From NCBI GenBank assembly GCA_022497155.1, contig MU385735.1:496001-560000 (forward strand): DNA of 64,000 nt, given 5' to 3'. Below are positions 12,196 through 24,800 of this stretch, one piece after another (within the stretch, counting starts at the first letter, position 1; every line of letters starts with the position of its first letter). The notes beneath the pieces were generated by a model, which ran no database searches, had not been told where the DNA came from, and was given only the letters and a program-made list of their open reading frames with translations. A program made the translations under genes and the position numbers. Source of the DNA: Whalleya microplaca. Its lineage: Eukaryota; Ascomycota; Sordariomycetes; Xylariales; Xylariaceae.

Positions 12196-12399
12196 ATTTA
12201 CCAGCCTAATAGCTTTAATTTAATAATAATAAACAGGAAATAACTAAGCAGCCTAACTATTTACTATATTAGATAATCTAGATGCCTTAAACGCTCCCGT
12301 ATTATATAAATAGTATTATTTCCAGTTATACTAGTAAATATAAGCGCGGAAAGGCGATTACCTAGCTAATCGGGGCTTCCGGCTTTTAATTACCGTACA

Positions 12400-13085
12400 A
12401 AATTGGTGGAGCAGCGAAGTAGCCAGTACATTACGCAAAGGTCAAAATCTGCCCTGTGCCGTGCATGAACAGGTGCTCCGTTAACGACCCAGGTTTAAAT
12501 TACGATTCGGCTAGCCTACGACCAGGAGTATTCGGCAATATTTGTCTCATTATGGTTCTGAGTTCAATGCACCAGCGTTTGAAGGGTCAACCCCCAGAGC
12601 CCCAACCTTTGCGCGTTTCATAATTCGAGCTCGCACTTGCGAACCGTTGCAGGGACCACACTAGAGGCATTCTCGAAGCAAATCAGCAATCCCACGGGCC
12701 TCGAAGCTGCTCCAGTGCGATACGTAGGCGATGAGGAATCTTTTTTTGACGATACACAGGCATCGCGACTTCGCGAATAGGACCGGTATCAGACCCAGTG
12801 TGATCATTACCTCTAGGCTGCTAGTGAGACGAGCAAAGCATACAGCCTTCGTCGCACATGGAGGGGAGTTCTCACAGAGATATCCGCGGGAGGTTAGGAA
12901 GGATCCCGTTCCTTCTTTAGTGGCGTCTGTCTGGCCTTGGGAAGAATCCAGCTCAAGCGGTCCAGTGCGGTTGAAGCAAGGCTTCGAACACTGTGGCGTT
13001 GTTCCTACCACAACTGCTCGTGGTAGGAGAGACAAGGCACTCTTGGTCTGCGGTCGTGACAGAGGACAAGCGACGTCATAAGGCT
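12400..13085 (+). pseudogene. decayed coding-like fragment next to the AT-rich block
   Basis: On the plus strand about 12,630-12,777 reads as a continuous stretch including TVAGTTLEAFSKQISNPTGL and VRYVGDEESFFDD. The same frame then hits repeated TAG/TAA/TGA stops, some with protein-like sequence between them (for example SETSKAYSLRRTWRG near 12,825). GC content is normal. It looks like an old gene or transposon fragment inactivated by point mutations; I do not recognise the family. Overlapping 116- and 124-codon frames on the two strands have no better support. Confidence 0.35.
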
Positions 13086-15147
13086 GTGTATATCTTCACA
13101 GGATGACATATGTATGTAGGGACTGCGGTTGAGCCGCCATTTTCCCCAGTCATCGTAAAGGTAAAAACCCAAGATTTGCGAGAGAACCAGGTAAGATTGA
13201 AAGAGATCGTATGACGGATTCGAATCGCCTGACGGCGGCCATTATATATCTATGTCCTGCCAGCACCTCTACAGAAAGTGGCCTGACTTTTCCATCGTAC
13301 GACTTTTCATCCAGATCTACCTACTCATGCCATATTGCTATGCCAATCCAGAGGTCTGGTCGACAACGTGGTCATGTATATTCTGTACTACAGATTGTGA
13401 GTAGAGTACATCGAACTCGCAGGTACTGTAGGTAGCATTGCGGGTCTCGGCAGTCTGATGTGATTCCATATTGCCAAGTATGCAGGCAATGGATCGGCCA
13501 GGGGGCGTATCCTAGAAAATACAGGTGTAATTCGTTAGCAGCGATGTCCAATATGTTCCGTGCAGTTGTTGGTGCAGAAGGGTTTGCAGTAGCGGAAAGA
13601 CCCTTGACACTAATGCTAGTCTATCGTCTATCGACCTGTCGGGGAAGAAAGGATGAATCTGACAGGCTGACAGGATGGATCTATTCTCGGTTAGTCTACT
13701 ACGTAGCATCTGCTCTTTAACGGAGTTGGCTAAACCCGCTCTGGCCTGTCCATTCGTCTTAGCGACTGGGCACTTGGGGGTTGCTGGGGGTCACACAAAT
13801 CACGGACTCCTCTATGATGTTATTGGTGGCCTGTGAGATGCCGCATTTTTCATCGACGAATCCGCAGTGTTCAGCAGCCGCCCGTCTAGCTTTAGAAACT
13901 GAATAGTTCCATAATTATCCTCGACCTCAATCAATAGGAGTGAGGCAGACTCCAATCGGCTCTTGGGAGAGTCTTCGCTGGCGTCTAAGTCCATCAACAT
14001 AGTTCATGTCCTGCATATAACCCCCCCGAACAACCGTTTCCGACAATGTGGTTCATTCTGTCATTGTCATTTTGACTTTCTCACTAAGGTCGCCGACGGA
14101 TTCTGTTGTTGGTTCTACAGAAAACACGCGCACATCCAGCTTACATGGATCCCGATATGTTGTAGTGTGCCAAGGTCCCCCTGTCGAAACACCGAAGAGC
14201 GACATTCCTAAACACTGTCCGTCTCAACTCCCCACTCGGTCGTGGTCCATCACTTACACCTTTGAGCCCTACACACAACTTGCACACACCACCAGTGGTA
14301 TGCTGTCTGATCAGTGTCGATAATCGGATGCAAACCTGACACCGCATTGCCCGCCTGCGAAACCCACCCCTACGTCTGATCTGCCCGTTTTAGTTCCTTG
14401 CCGCCGTCCACAGCAAAATAGAGTCCATCTCACTTGTAGCTTTTAGAGCCTTCCCTACCGTCTGGAGAGAGTTAAAACGAATTGGATTAGCGTCGTCGCC
14501 CATTGGCTTCCAAGTTTCATGGGCTACTGACATCCGAACAATTAGTTAAACCCCTTCTCCAGCAGATCGAGTTATCCTTAAATCGACAAGCTCCGGATCT
14601 TCATACATCCATTGGACCCTTGTTCGTGTCCCGCTGGGCCCTGGCTCGCGCTTGGTCGTATTGTCTCTGCGTTCCGATCCTGTCATCCTTTATGACTTAT
14701 ACTCTCCGCCCATCAACTTAACCCTCTTGCTCCCCTTCTTGCTCCCTCCGTTCGGCGACCAGGACGTAGAAAGTATCCGCCTCTCATTTGAGTCTTTCTC
14801 AGTCCGCCATCCTTGCTTTCGTCTCCTGCTGGCTCAGATCGCTCTTTTTTATTCAGTTATTTGTTTCTTTTCTGGGCTCTCGACGTTGGGTAGTAATAGG
14901 TCTATATTAATATTCTCGGCGCGAAATAAGACAAGACAAGAGAAGAGAAGAGAAGGACAGGAAGAGGTGACAATTGTTTGCAAAGTATTTGGGGATCGCC
15001 ATCGCTGGATCCGTCCTCTCGTTTCGACGCCTTCGCCAACGGTCGCCGCCGAGGAAGTACGGATCGTCTCAACGTCGGTGCTGTCGCAGGTCGACACTTA
15101 ATCTCAGTTCGTTTCTCGGATAAGGGGAGGAACGGTCAATTGCCATC
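13086..15147. other. upstream region of noxA without a supported gene
   Basis: About 2 kb of normal composition with many short frames on both strands, none with homology-like features. The last 600 bp are pyrimidine-rich and contain an AAGACAAGAGAAGAGAAG-type purine run near 14,930-14,965, typical of a fungal promoter and 5' leader. The region is long enough to hold extended regulatory sequence for noxA. Confidence 0.5.
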
Positions 15148-17034
15148 ATGGCTCTCTTCGCCTTAATCGCGAAGCAGTTTACTGCTAGTAAACTCATCTT
15201 CCACATCCTATTTTGGGGGATGCATTGGTTCTTCTTTGGATATGGATGGTGCGTCTCACGATATGTGGTGGGATATCGGTCAACCGACTAATTAGCTTCT
15301 TAGGTATAAGCAAGAGTCGGATCCGCGGCTAGCTGGTCTGAACACACTGGCGTATTCCGTATGGATCTCTCGAGGTGCAGGTTTGGTCTTGGCCATAGAC
15401 GGCACATTGATTCTGTTACCGGTTTGTCGAACATTGGTGCGTTGGGTTCGACCCAAGATTAGGTTTCTGCCTCTCGATGAAAACATCTGGTTCCATCGCC
15501 AGGTGGCTTACTCTATGCTTATGTTCACTGTCATTCATGTTGCCGGCCACTATGTCAAGTATGCCTGCTGAATATTCTCTACCTTGAAGTTGGGTATGAG
15601 CTAACTGTATTTAGCTTCTACAACGTTGAGAAGACTCAAATCCGGCCAGTGACCGCGATCGAAATTCACTATACTCAACCTGGTGGTGTCACCGGACACA
15701 TCATGCTTCTATGCATGCTGCTAATGTACACCACTGCTCACCAGCGCATTCGCCAGCAATCCTTCGAGAGCTTCTGGTACACACATCACCTTTTTATTCC
15801 CTTCATGCTCGGATTATACACGCATGCTGTGGGCTGCTTCGTTCGCGACACTGCCGATGGGTTTTCTCCGTTTGCCGGTGACATTTTCTGGGAGCACTGC
15901 ATTGGTTACCAAGGATGGCGATGGGAGCTCTTCGCGGGTGGTTTCTATTTGATTGAGCGCTTGTATCGTGAAATTCGTGCCAAGCGCACCACCAAGATTA
16001 CCCGAGTGGTCCGCCACCCATACGGTCAGACAAGCCCCCAAATCCGATGCTATTTCAATCGATACTAACCTATTATCAGATGTCGTCGAGATCCAGTTCG
16101 AAAAGCCTTCTTTCAAGTACAAGGCTGGCCAGTGGCTTTTCCTTCAGGTGCCTTCTGTGTCGGATTTCCAGTGGCATCCATTTACGATTACATCATGTCC
16201 TTACGATCCCTATGTTTCGGTGCACGTTCGCCAGGTTGGTGATTTCACGAGGGCCTTGGGTGACGCGATCGGTGCTGGTGCAGCTCAGTCTAAGTTCTAT
16301 GATGGTGTTGATCCGATGGGAATGTACGAGGTTGCTCTGCAGAATGGACAACAGATGCCTAGCCTTCGAATTGACGGACCTTACGGTGCCCCAGCCGAAG
16401 ACGTATTCGAGAACGAAATCGCGGTCCTCATTGGTACGGGTATTGGCGTCACGCCATGGGCCTCTATCTTGAAGAACATTTGGCATTTGAGGAACAGCCC
16501 CAACCCACCCAGGCGTCTACGTCGTGTCGAGTTCATCTGGGTGTGCAAGGACACCGGCTCCTTCGAATGGTTCCAGACCCTCCTCTCGTCGCTCGAGTCC
16601 CAGAGTAACGAGGCCGCCCGAATCCCCGGGAGCAACGGCATTGAGTTCTTGAAGATCCACACATACCTTACCCAAAAGTTGGATATGGACACCACGCAAA
16701 ATATTGTTCTGAACAGTGTTGGAGCCGATCACGATCCCTTGACAGAACTGAAGTCGCGCACGAACTTCGGCCGTCCCAACTTCCAGAGAATATTCGAGGC
16801 GATGCGAAACGGAATTCTTGATCGATCATATATCAGCGGTCTAGAAGGTAGCATGCAGACCACCGTTGGTGTGTATTTCTGCGGTCCTTCCGTAGCTGGT
16901 GAGTAACAAAAGATCCCAAACTAAGTGCCATTGTACATTTGCTAACATCTTCTCTAGCCCGAGACATCAAGAAAGCAACCAAAGCGGCAACCAGCAGGGA
17001 AGTACGCTTCCGGTTCTGGAAAGAACATTTCTAA
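15148..17034 (+). CDS. noxA: NADPH oxidase A (gp91phox-type superoxide-generating oxidase)
   Basis: Transmembrane flavocytochrome that moves electrons from cytosolic NADPH through FAD and two haems to oxygen; in fungi NoxA/Nox1 governs sexual fruiting-body formation and polarity. Five exons: 15,148-15,248; 15,304-15,558; 15,615-16,024; 16,080-16,898; 16,958-17,034, giving 553 aa, the usual NoxA length. All introns are GT-AG, and the third has a clear ACTAAC branch site. Seen in order: six membrane helices with paired haem histidines (HRQVAYSMLMFTVIHVAGHY and WYTHHLFIPFMLGLYTHAVG), FAD motif HPFTITS, NADPH motifs GPYGAP and IGTGIGVTPWASIL, and the C-terminal CGP motif followed by RFRFWKEHF. 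No EF hands or N-terminal extension, so it is NoxA rather than NoxB or NoxC. It looks intact. Confidence 0.96.
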
Positions 17035-18889
17035 GTGTACATATTCATATAATCTGTGTGGCAATATTCAAGGACTCTGGAAAGATAGTATGGGCAGGAC
17101 TCGGACGGCGAATGCTCCAACTTCCTATTTTGGATATGAGCGAGGTCAACTGCCGGGGACGGAAGCGTCTCCCAGATATCTTGACGAGATGGCCCATTAC
17201 ATCTTACGCTCCGAGATCTATATCTAATACGACCGTGGCTTTAAAGGGCTTGTGGATTGGTCATGAGGTGGTTTATGATGGTGAGGGGCTGGGGAAGATC
17301 TTAGAAGTTACCTATATAGCATATTTACCGCATGACAATCTGAACGATTCCCTTCAGCCATCTCTGCTGGTTAGATCTGAACGACTTCATCCCAATCTAC
17401 ATGACATAATCAGCTCTTTTCGTTTCAAGGAAATATGCTTGGCGACCAGTACATAGACATCGATCTCTCTTCAGCGTCTTCACCTTACCGATGACTGCCC
17501 TCCTAAATGGAGAACTCCTTCCTAGCTACATGCAAAGTTGATGGGAGGGGCACATCAATGAATTATGTCCAAGGAATAGACGCTTATCTACACAGTAGAT
17601 AGAATGGAAAGTGGCCAATCAGCTACCTCACATTTGCAATGAGGTGCATGGTCTTTTGGCAGGTTTGTAACCGAAGGTGTCGCAGATCTTCTTACCACAC
17701 TATGAGACGGAGAATATTCCCGCACGGCGACTAAGGTAAGTCAGATAAGGGGGGTTTCTAGAAGAGTGTCGATAGTGTTTACATGATGGTGGTCAGATTG
17801 CTCCTCATCCTGCTCGTTTGAGATTACATGTATGGCTTCCCTTGAGAGTTGTATGCATGTCGAATTTCACCAAGCATAAGGTAGTTGAACATATTGTCAC
17901 ATGTATTACAGAATTGAGATGTAGTATTCACAGGAGTAAACACTCCTCTTTGCGTCAATCTCCCAATGGCCAGCGTGCCACTCGAATAGCCAGAGTGAAC
18001 ATATGAAGGCCTATTCGCTCTATTGCCGTGGCGTCTTCGCCTTGCTCTGAAAGCGACAATTCTTCTAGCTCTGAGGTTGAGACGAACGTTGCATATGCCA
18101 TTCCTCATGTATTGCTCTCAGTCATGCTCTCTGCTACCTATCATAGATGGTGCCTGATAGGATTGCACGAAGTATTACCTTATCAACATGACCTTTCATA
18201 CGCTTTTCGATTTCTACTATGGTCATTAAGTTGCTGAGATGACTCCTTACTCATCGCGTCTTTTCTAGAAGAGAACCGCTACTCATCAATCTTCTTTCAT
18301 TCATTCATATGTGTTGCTGCACAGTTGGAAACAGTATACCCATGTCCGGATAATCGATTAACATTATTGGAAGACTTCATCAGAATTAGCCTCTGAGTAT
18401 CGGTCGAGCCTACGCAACAATATTCTGAATTAAATCTTGGTTTCTCCAAACAGGTATGTGACGATGGCCTGAAGGACTTAATGGAACCATCCAAGGTACA
18501 TGCCTCCGGTCACAGTCCCAGTACAGTTCGATGATAATAACATACTTTTATTGCTACCAACAATAATCGCAATTCAGGTCTAGAGGAATCAGAGCCAAAT
18601 ATACTTCATACGCAATCTGACCAAGTAGCATTTCTAGATCATGTGAAGTTTTCACTGGATGGTTTCCTAGGATAATGCTTGACGACAGACAATTAAATTC
18701 GACCGAGTCGACAAGGGGCAATACATATCTCATCACAATATCCAGAAAAAGGCGAACTTGTCAACTAAGGCTGGAAAATGTCCCTTGCGGACGTCACAAC
18801 TGCTAAGATCTTCATTACCAGACAACCCGGAACGCCAAACCATTATCTAAATCTCACTGTGCTTACTCTTTTACCCTATATGCCATCCT
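17035..18889. other. intergenic region between noxA and the NLR gene (tail to tail)
   Basis: noxA (plus) and the NLR gene (minus) converge here. Short frames on either strand lack splice structure, motifs or codon-like pattern. I see no gene. Confidence 0.5.
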
Positions 18890-21800
18890 TCAACCCTCTG
18901 CAGCCCCTTGGCCAACCCGTGGAACTTCATATCCTTCTGTGTGAATACGAACAGGTTCAAAAGGAATCAGCCTTGACGGCCGCGCCGTCCTCCGTCCACC
19001 CATAGGGGGCACGAACTTACCCCTCCACTCGGTTTTCGCGCGCATGAGCCGAATCCAGTACTCTTTGGCTGACTCCATTGAACGTCTTTCGAGGCTTCCA
19101 CAGATGACCAATTCAGCTTTCGTCGTACCACTCCAAGGTTGCATTTGGACTGGCTGGATCGACGGGTTATTATCAGAAGTTTCTTCAAGTTTTGCCTGAT
19201 CCGTAAACCGCGTGACAAGCAGCCAGTCTAGAATGCGTTTTGGGGTTTTCGTTTCGTCAAACGCTGTCCGGAACCCCTTGGGTCCATGGTAGGATAGAGC
19301 TGCACCTCGACGCAGTAGGAGCTTGACTGATTCGAGCTTGCCTGCTTCGCATGCAATCATGAGGGCGGTGCCTGCTGGGCATCCCTCAAATTCGAGAATA
19401 GCGCCAGTAGCGAGAAGGTTTTCCATAGCTGTAAGTCTCCCCACAGATGCCAGTCCACAAAGTGGGCTCCAGGAATTATCAGGCTCGGAATTTATAATAG
19501 TTCGGAAGACGTGAATAGGAAGTCTTCGACGATATAGTCGGAATTTGGTGGTAAGAAAAGATATATAACCGAATGAATATGCATTCCAGGGTACTGGTTT
19601 AGTCTTCTCGATCTCGTAGTCTCCATTTAGAATGATCGCTGCGAACTGGCTACAGTACATAGCACTGTGCATAGCCTGTAAACCACCAGAGACTTCACTA
19701 TGAGCATCAAGCCCCAGATTATGAAGATTGACAAAGACTTCCCTATGGCCAGAAATCGTGTTTGAAGGAGCTGCCCTTGCAGACGCCTGAAGAGCATTCA
19801 CGTATGCATCATTTGAAGTATTTGGATCTGCCTTAGCGTTTAGTAAAACTTCGACCAGTTTCCAATTCCCCGCTCTCGAAGCCATTATCAAAGGAGTGTC
19901 ACCAAATCTGTCGCGACATTCCAAATCTGCACCGCGCTTTATCAACATTTGTAGTACTTCTCGTGCACTTGTACTGTTTTTCTGTACCACTTTATGTAAA
20001 GGTGTGCGCAAATCCGAGGTCAATGCGTTTATAGCAGCATTGTTATCGAGGAGTAGCTCTACCGAGGCGATGTTACACTGAGAAGCTGCCAGATGGAGTG
20101 GAGTGGGATTGCCTCGCAGTTGGACTGAGCTCCGATTTACAGCACTCGAAACGACCTGTGTCCAATCCCCACTTATCTGACCACTATTACAACATTAGAG
20201 AGAACCGACTGCAGCATTTGTAATACAATTCGGATGCCGAATACTTACCCATAGCGCCGTTTGTTTTGCTGGAGGTGCTCTAGCAGGATTCGAAGTCCTT
20301 CAACGTCCCCAAAGCTCACTGCTATGCGCACCGGGTTCTCTGGTTCATGAAGCAAACTACCTCCATCGTTTAGGTACCTGTCCAAGAATTCTCGAATAAT
20401 ATTGGGCGACCCCTTTTTTCTGATAATTGTATTAATTGCAGAGTGGCTACCGTGTTTACTGCAGCCTTGCTTCAATGTCGATGCGCCGTTAGCTAAAAGC
20501 CATCGGATCATCTTGAGTTTCCCTTCCCTGATTGCTAAGAGCAAAGCGGAGCAGCCATTACAGCCAGGAAGTTCGCTGTTTAGGGAACAGCCTCGCTGGA
20601 CCAACTGCTCACATAGGCTGATGTTTCCATATGTAACAGCGTTCTCGAGCGCCTTTGCGAAGCCCTTTTCGTACGATAGAGAAATTCGAATGTCTCCTTG
20701 GTGCCTACTTATGTGCTCAATGGCTTGTGTCTGTTCTCTTGTACGAAGGTATTCGACTATATCGTGGCTTTGAAGTTGACAAGCATACAAGTAAGGTGAC
20801 ATTCCATTGTTGTCTGTTGTATTATCGCTACCAGCCAGTAACAGAAATTTGACAACCTCTAGTTGTTGGCTGAAAACGGCATGATGTAAAGGCAGTTGAC
20901 CAATATCTGTCCGAGCATTGATATTGGCTCCATGCTTGTGAAGAAATTTGACAACGTCTACGTGACCGCCTAATGCCGCAGCATGTACCGGTGTATGCAT
21001 GTGGTCCGAAGCCAGGTTAAGGTTTGCCAGCAGTTGATGATTTAAGTAAAACTTCAAGCAGTCAACAGATCCTGCTAAAGAGGCAAGATGCAGAGCAGTG
21101 AGTCCTGATTCAGCCACAGATCGGCCTTTCACGTGTGAGATCCAGCGGGAAGTCCTCTGCCAATCAATACTCCAGGATTGTGTTTTGACTGCGTGGAGCA
21201 CATTCAAGAATGCTGTAGCACCTGACGAAGTTGCTGCTAATGCTGCATCAATGTTAGCCGCATCGGCAACTGTCGGGTCTGCGCCATTCTCCAGAAGGGA
21301 TATTGCAACTTCGGTTCGATGGTGCTTCAAATGATACACCAGAGGTGGAGCTCTAGTTCTATCAGGAGAACTTGTGCGGAGGTTCGGGTCTGCACCTCGT
21401 TGCAAGAGCTCAATGATATACCTTGCGTCTGGTACTTGAAGATAATGAATGAGGCCTAAACCGTCTCTTGGATTAGTCTCGTTCAGTCGTTCAAGGTTTG
21501 CGTGATTTAAGAGGAGCCGAAAGATATCGTGGCTCATATATTGATGACAAGCCATTTCTAACGCCGAGATCCCTTCCTCTCGTTGGTGAATTGGGACACC
21601 CTTTTGGAGAAGTAAAGTTACACCTTCCACGTGTTGAGAAATAATAGCTTCCTTTAACAATAGAATTATTGGCAGTGAATTTTTAGACTGAGATAATTCG
21701 TTGCTATGGCGTATGATTTCGTAGGTTGCGTCAGAAAATTCAATGTGCTGTCTCTGATTTTCCAGTAGGGGAAGGATCCCAGATCTCCGTGAAGCCGTTT

Positions 21801-24800
21801 CATAAGACTTTAAGCATCCCAGCCGTATGAGATGCGTTATAGCCTCACTGAAAGCTTTTTCGTTTATTGTCTTGTTCCGGTCCTGGCTTATGGCATTCAT
21901 AGGGATTGCCGTCAGGTGTTCCCAAACTGACCTTCCCTCTTGGTAATTCGACTTGAAAGCTACCGGTATGGCTAGAGCCTCGATAACATTCACATCAATG
22001 CTGCTATTTTCGTTGCATATAACTTCCTCTAGATAAGTCTCTAAGGGAAGCCTACCGTTCATACGGAGAGTGCAGCAATCTTGGTACAATGATTTCAGAT
22101 AGTTGACGAAACTGATCGATATGTTGGATCCGATGCAGTGAAGTGGAGTAAGGACTTCGCCCTTGTTCACGATTTTTCTTTCCCCCGCACTCCATAGGTA
22201 TCGAAATCCATGTTCACAGTTGGACTTAATGGCTAGGCAGAGGGCTGGGATTGGGCTTTGCCATATTTGAGGATTGGATCCGCCTCGTTCGAGCAGCAGC
22301 GATGCCGAATCTGCATGGCCCGTCCTCAGTGCTTCACATAGAGGAGTATAGCCGTTCCTGTTTGTGGTGCTTAGTGCTGAGACGACGTTTTCACGAGTGT
22401 CATACTCGAGGAAATGCAATAGTCTGCGGTATTCTCCAACGTGAAGGTGTAGTAGATTGCATCCATGGGGGTCTTGCGAATCAACCGTTACCCCATGAGC
22501 AATAAAGAGTTTCACTAGGGACTCGTCATCTTCGTCGCTGTCATCCTTTCTGAAAAAATCAATGTGTTGTTCGATCTGTTTCATTGTATATCTATAGTTG
22601 TGCGACGATCTACCCCAACGATGAACAGGCCGATATTCTTCTCCATCTGGTTGTAACAGACTGCAGCCAGCATTGAGCAATGAATTGATCACTGCCAATC
22701 GGGCACAATGTCTAGATTCCAAGGCAATGCGCAGCAAGGGTCTGCCATCGGAGTCCGTGATATCATGTGCATCGAAAGGGAATCGCTGTAAGGACTTTTC
22801 CAGCTGGTCAATGTCCCCGTGGTCCACAGCGGCCGTAATGCACGCCTTCTGCGCAGCTGGCGCAACTGAGATCCGTGGATCAACAATGCCGGGATCTCGA
22901 GCGAACGGAGCACCATGCTCAAGGGCGGACTCCCACGCCAGCGAGCAAATCTCCCGATGATGGGGTGATTTATCTATCAATGAGCTTAATGATTTGACGA
23001 ATCTTTCAAAATCTGTGGAGTCGGAAAGCACCAAGAAGGGCTCATTAACCATATGGGCGAATGCCTTCACATCCCATTCATCTAAAGAAAGTCCCTCGGA
23101 AACAAGAAAAGTAAACGTAAACCAGTGGAGGGCCCGGGTCTTTTGAGCAACTAGAATTGCGGTATGGAAAAGACTTTTCCCGAGGTAGCTTTGAGGGTTT
23201 GGGGAAGGCTTTCCTGTTCCTCGGATGGCCTTCGCTCCTGCCCCGAGAAGGCATTTTACGGTCTCTACCTCGATAGGAAAACGATACGCATCCGTTAAGT
23301 CATGGTACTTTAGGTAAGCATGAAAGTTCGTGATTGTACTAAGAATATAGGAGTGTTTGGGCTCAAAGAGTCTTAAAGTGCCTATGGCGCATTGTAGAGG
23401 CGTTCCAAATAGACTTTTCTGTTCGACATCGACTCCCTGTTTTAGTAAGTGGGAGCAAATTACCGGAAGCGACAACATGGCGGCGAGATGCAGTGGCGTA
23501 ATACTCTTGCATATATCTAGGAGTTCCAGTTGACGCTTTCTTCTAATACTAGTGCTTTCGATAACCCGGTCGTCGTTGACGTCGTCACAGTGGTCCTTGT
23601 CATAGTCGTCGTTCAATAAAAGGCTTTTGGTACTGTAATATAAGCAAAAAAAAAATTCCGCAGACCACGAGACGAACTGCGCAGTCTTCTCAGGACTAAA
23701 GAGTCTTTGTGCAGATAGTATGATTTCTTGGTCGGCCCATTCATCTTTGGCGTATCTATGCCAGCACATCGCTGCTGGGCGGTAGAGCGGGTGGTCGACT
23801 TCCCTCTGATTCATGTCAATGATTTCGTCTTCCGTCTTGTTCCTCGTTTGCACAGGGGCGCGACCGAAGGTCTCCAGTTGCAAATACTTCAGGCATTTCC
23901 GTGCCAGGAGCCTATTGCAGCGGGATTTTGAGATCAGAAAAGGTTCAAGGTTATGTCTAAGCAAGGATGAATTTTTAAGAAACTCGAGAACAGAGAAATG
24001 GGCAAATTCGAAATACTGCCCATCGTTTGACTTTCGTATAAAGCTACTGCAAAGCCGCCGGATTGAGTCTTCGTAAATGAGATCCTCTGGTTCCAGTGTA
24101 CCTCCAGCTTCCGGAACAGACAGGATTTCCCTGAGCTGCATAATATTTAGTCTAGGGATCGCATAAGCTATACATTGCAATGCTTGTTGAGCAAGTGTCG
24201 CTCGCCTCTTCGGTATACGCTCTAGAATACGTATATATGTCTCATTGAGGTCAGGAGGTAGTTCGGCCAGAGCTTTGCGGCGCTCTCTGTCGGTGTCACA
24301 CTCGCCAAGATGATCTAATTGGCAAGCAACCCAACGGAACCTTGCATGAGTATGGTTAGTTTTGGCCCTCCAAGCATTGAACGATAAACTAGCTCACATT
24401 CCATTGGCACCGTCCACTAGGCCTTGCAATATGTCACCCTTGAGTTTGAGATCTTTGATTCGTAGTCTCTTGGTTCGCATACGCTCTTCGATCTCGGAAG
24501 TAACATACTCCGTTACATCCTCAGTATGAGCCGCTATTTCTTCACAGACGAATTCTTCCTCAAGACTATCCCTTATATTGGGCTCATCCCGGCTCAAGAA
24601 CGCCATCGATAGGTTGTCCAATCTATCGGATATTGAGGATAATGCTTCAAGTACGTCATCAACATGCTTTCCACACTCGTCTATGCCATCTACAACGATG
24701 AAGACTTGGTCAAACAACTTGATCATATCAATCAGGACCTTCTCAAGACCCGTGACTGTAAGGTCCCTAGGTAGTCTGTTCATAGGTCGAAGGTCGTGAT

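Larger units (their letters stand above)
5500..12360. repeat. AT-rich, RIP-mutated repeat block (transposon graveyard)
   Basis: From about 5.5 to 12.36 kb the sequence is overwhelmingly A and T, with runs of TAATA and TTAA. CpA and TpG are nearly absent while CpG remains: 5,641-5,700 and 7,021-7,080 contain no CA or TG, yet the latter has several CG. That is the footprint of RIP, which turns CpA into TpA on either strand of duplicated DNA. The block holds several tandem arrays (listed separately) and stop-riddled coding remnants. No intact gene, terminal repeats or target-site duplication could be recognised, so the original elements cannot be named. Base composition returns to normal on both sides within about 100 bp. 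Confidence 0.9.

Noticed and set aside
5500..12360. Centromere or CRISPR-like array
   Set aside because: The block is only about 7 kb and flanked by genes, too small to call a centromere from sequence. The repeats are contiguous tandem units without unique spacers, and this is a eukaryote.
12661..13081. Overlapping 124- and 116-codon frames on opposite strands
   Set aside because: Neither shows motifs or splice signals. A third frame looks more protein-like but is full of stops, so I list only a relic.
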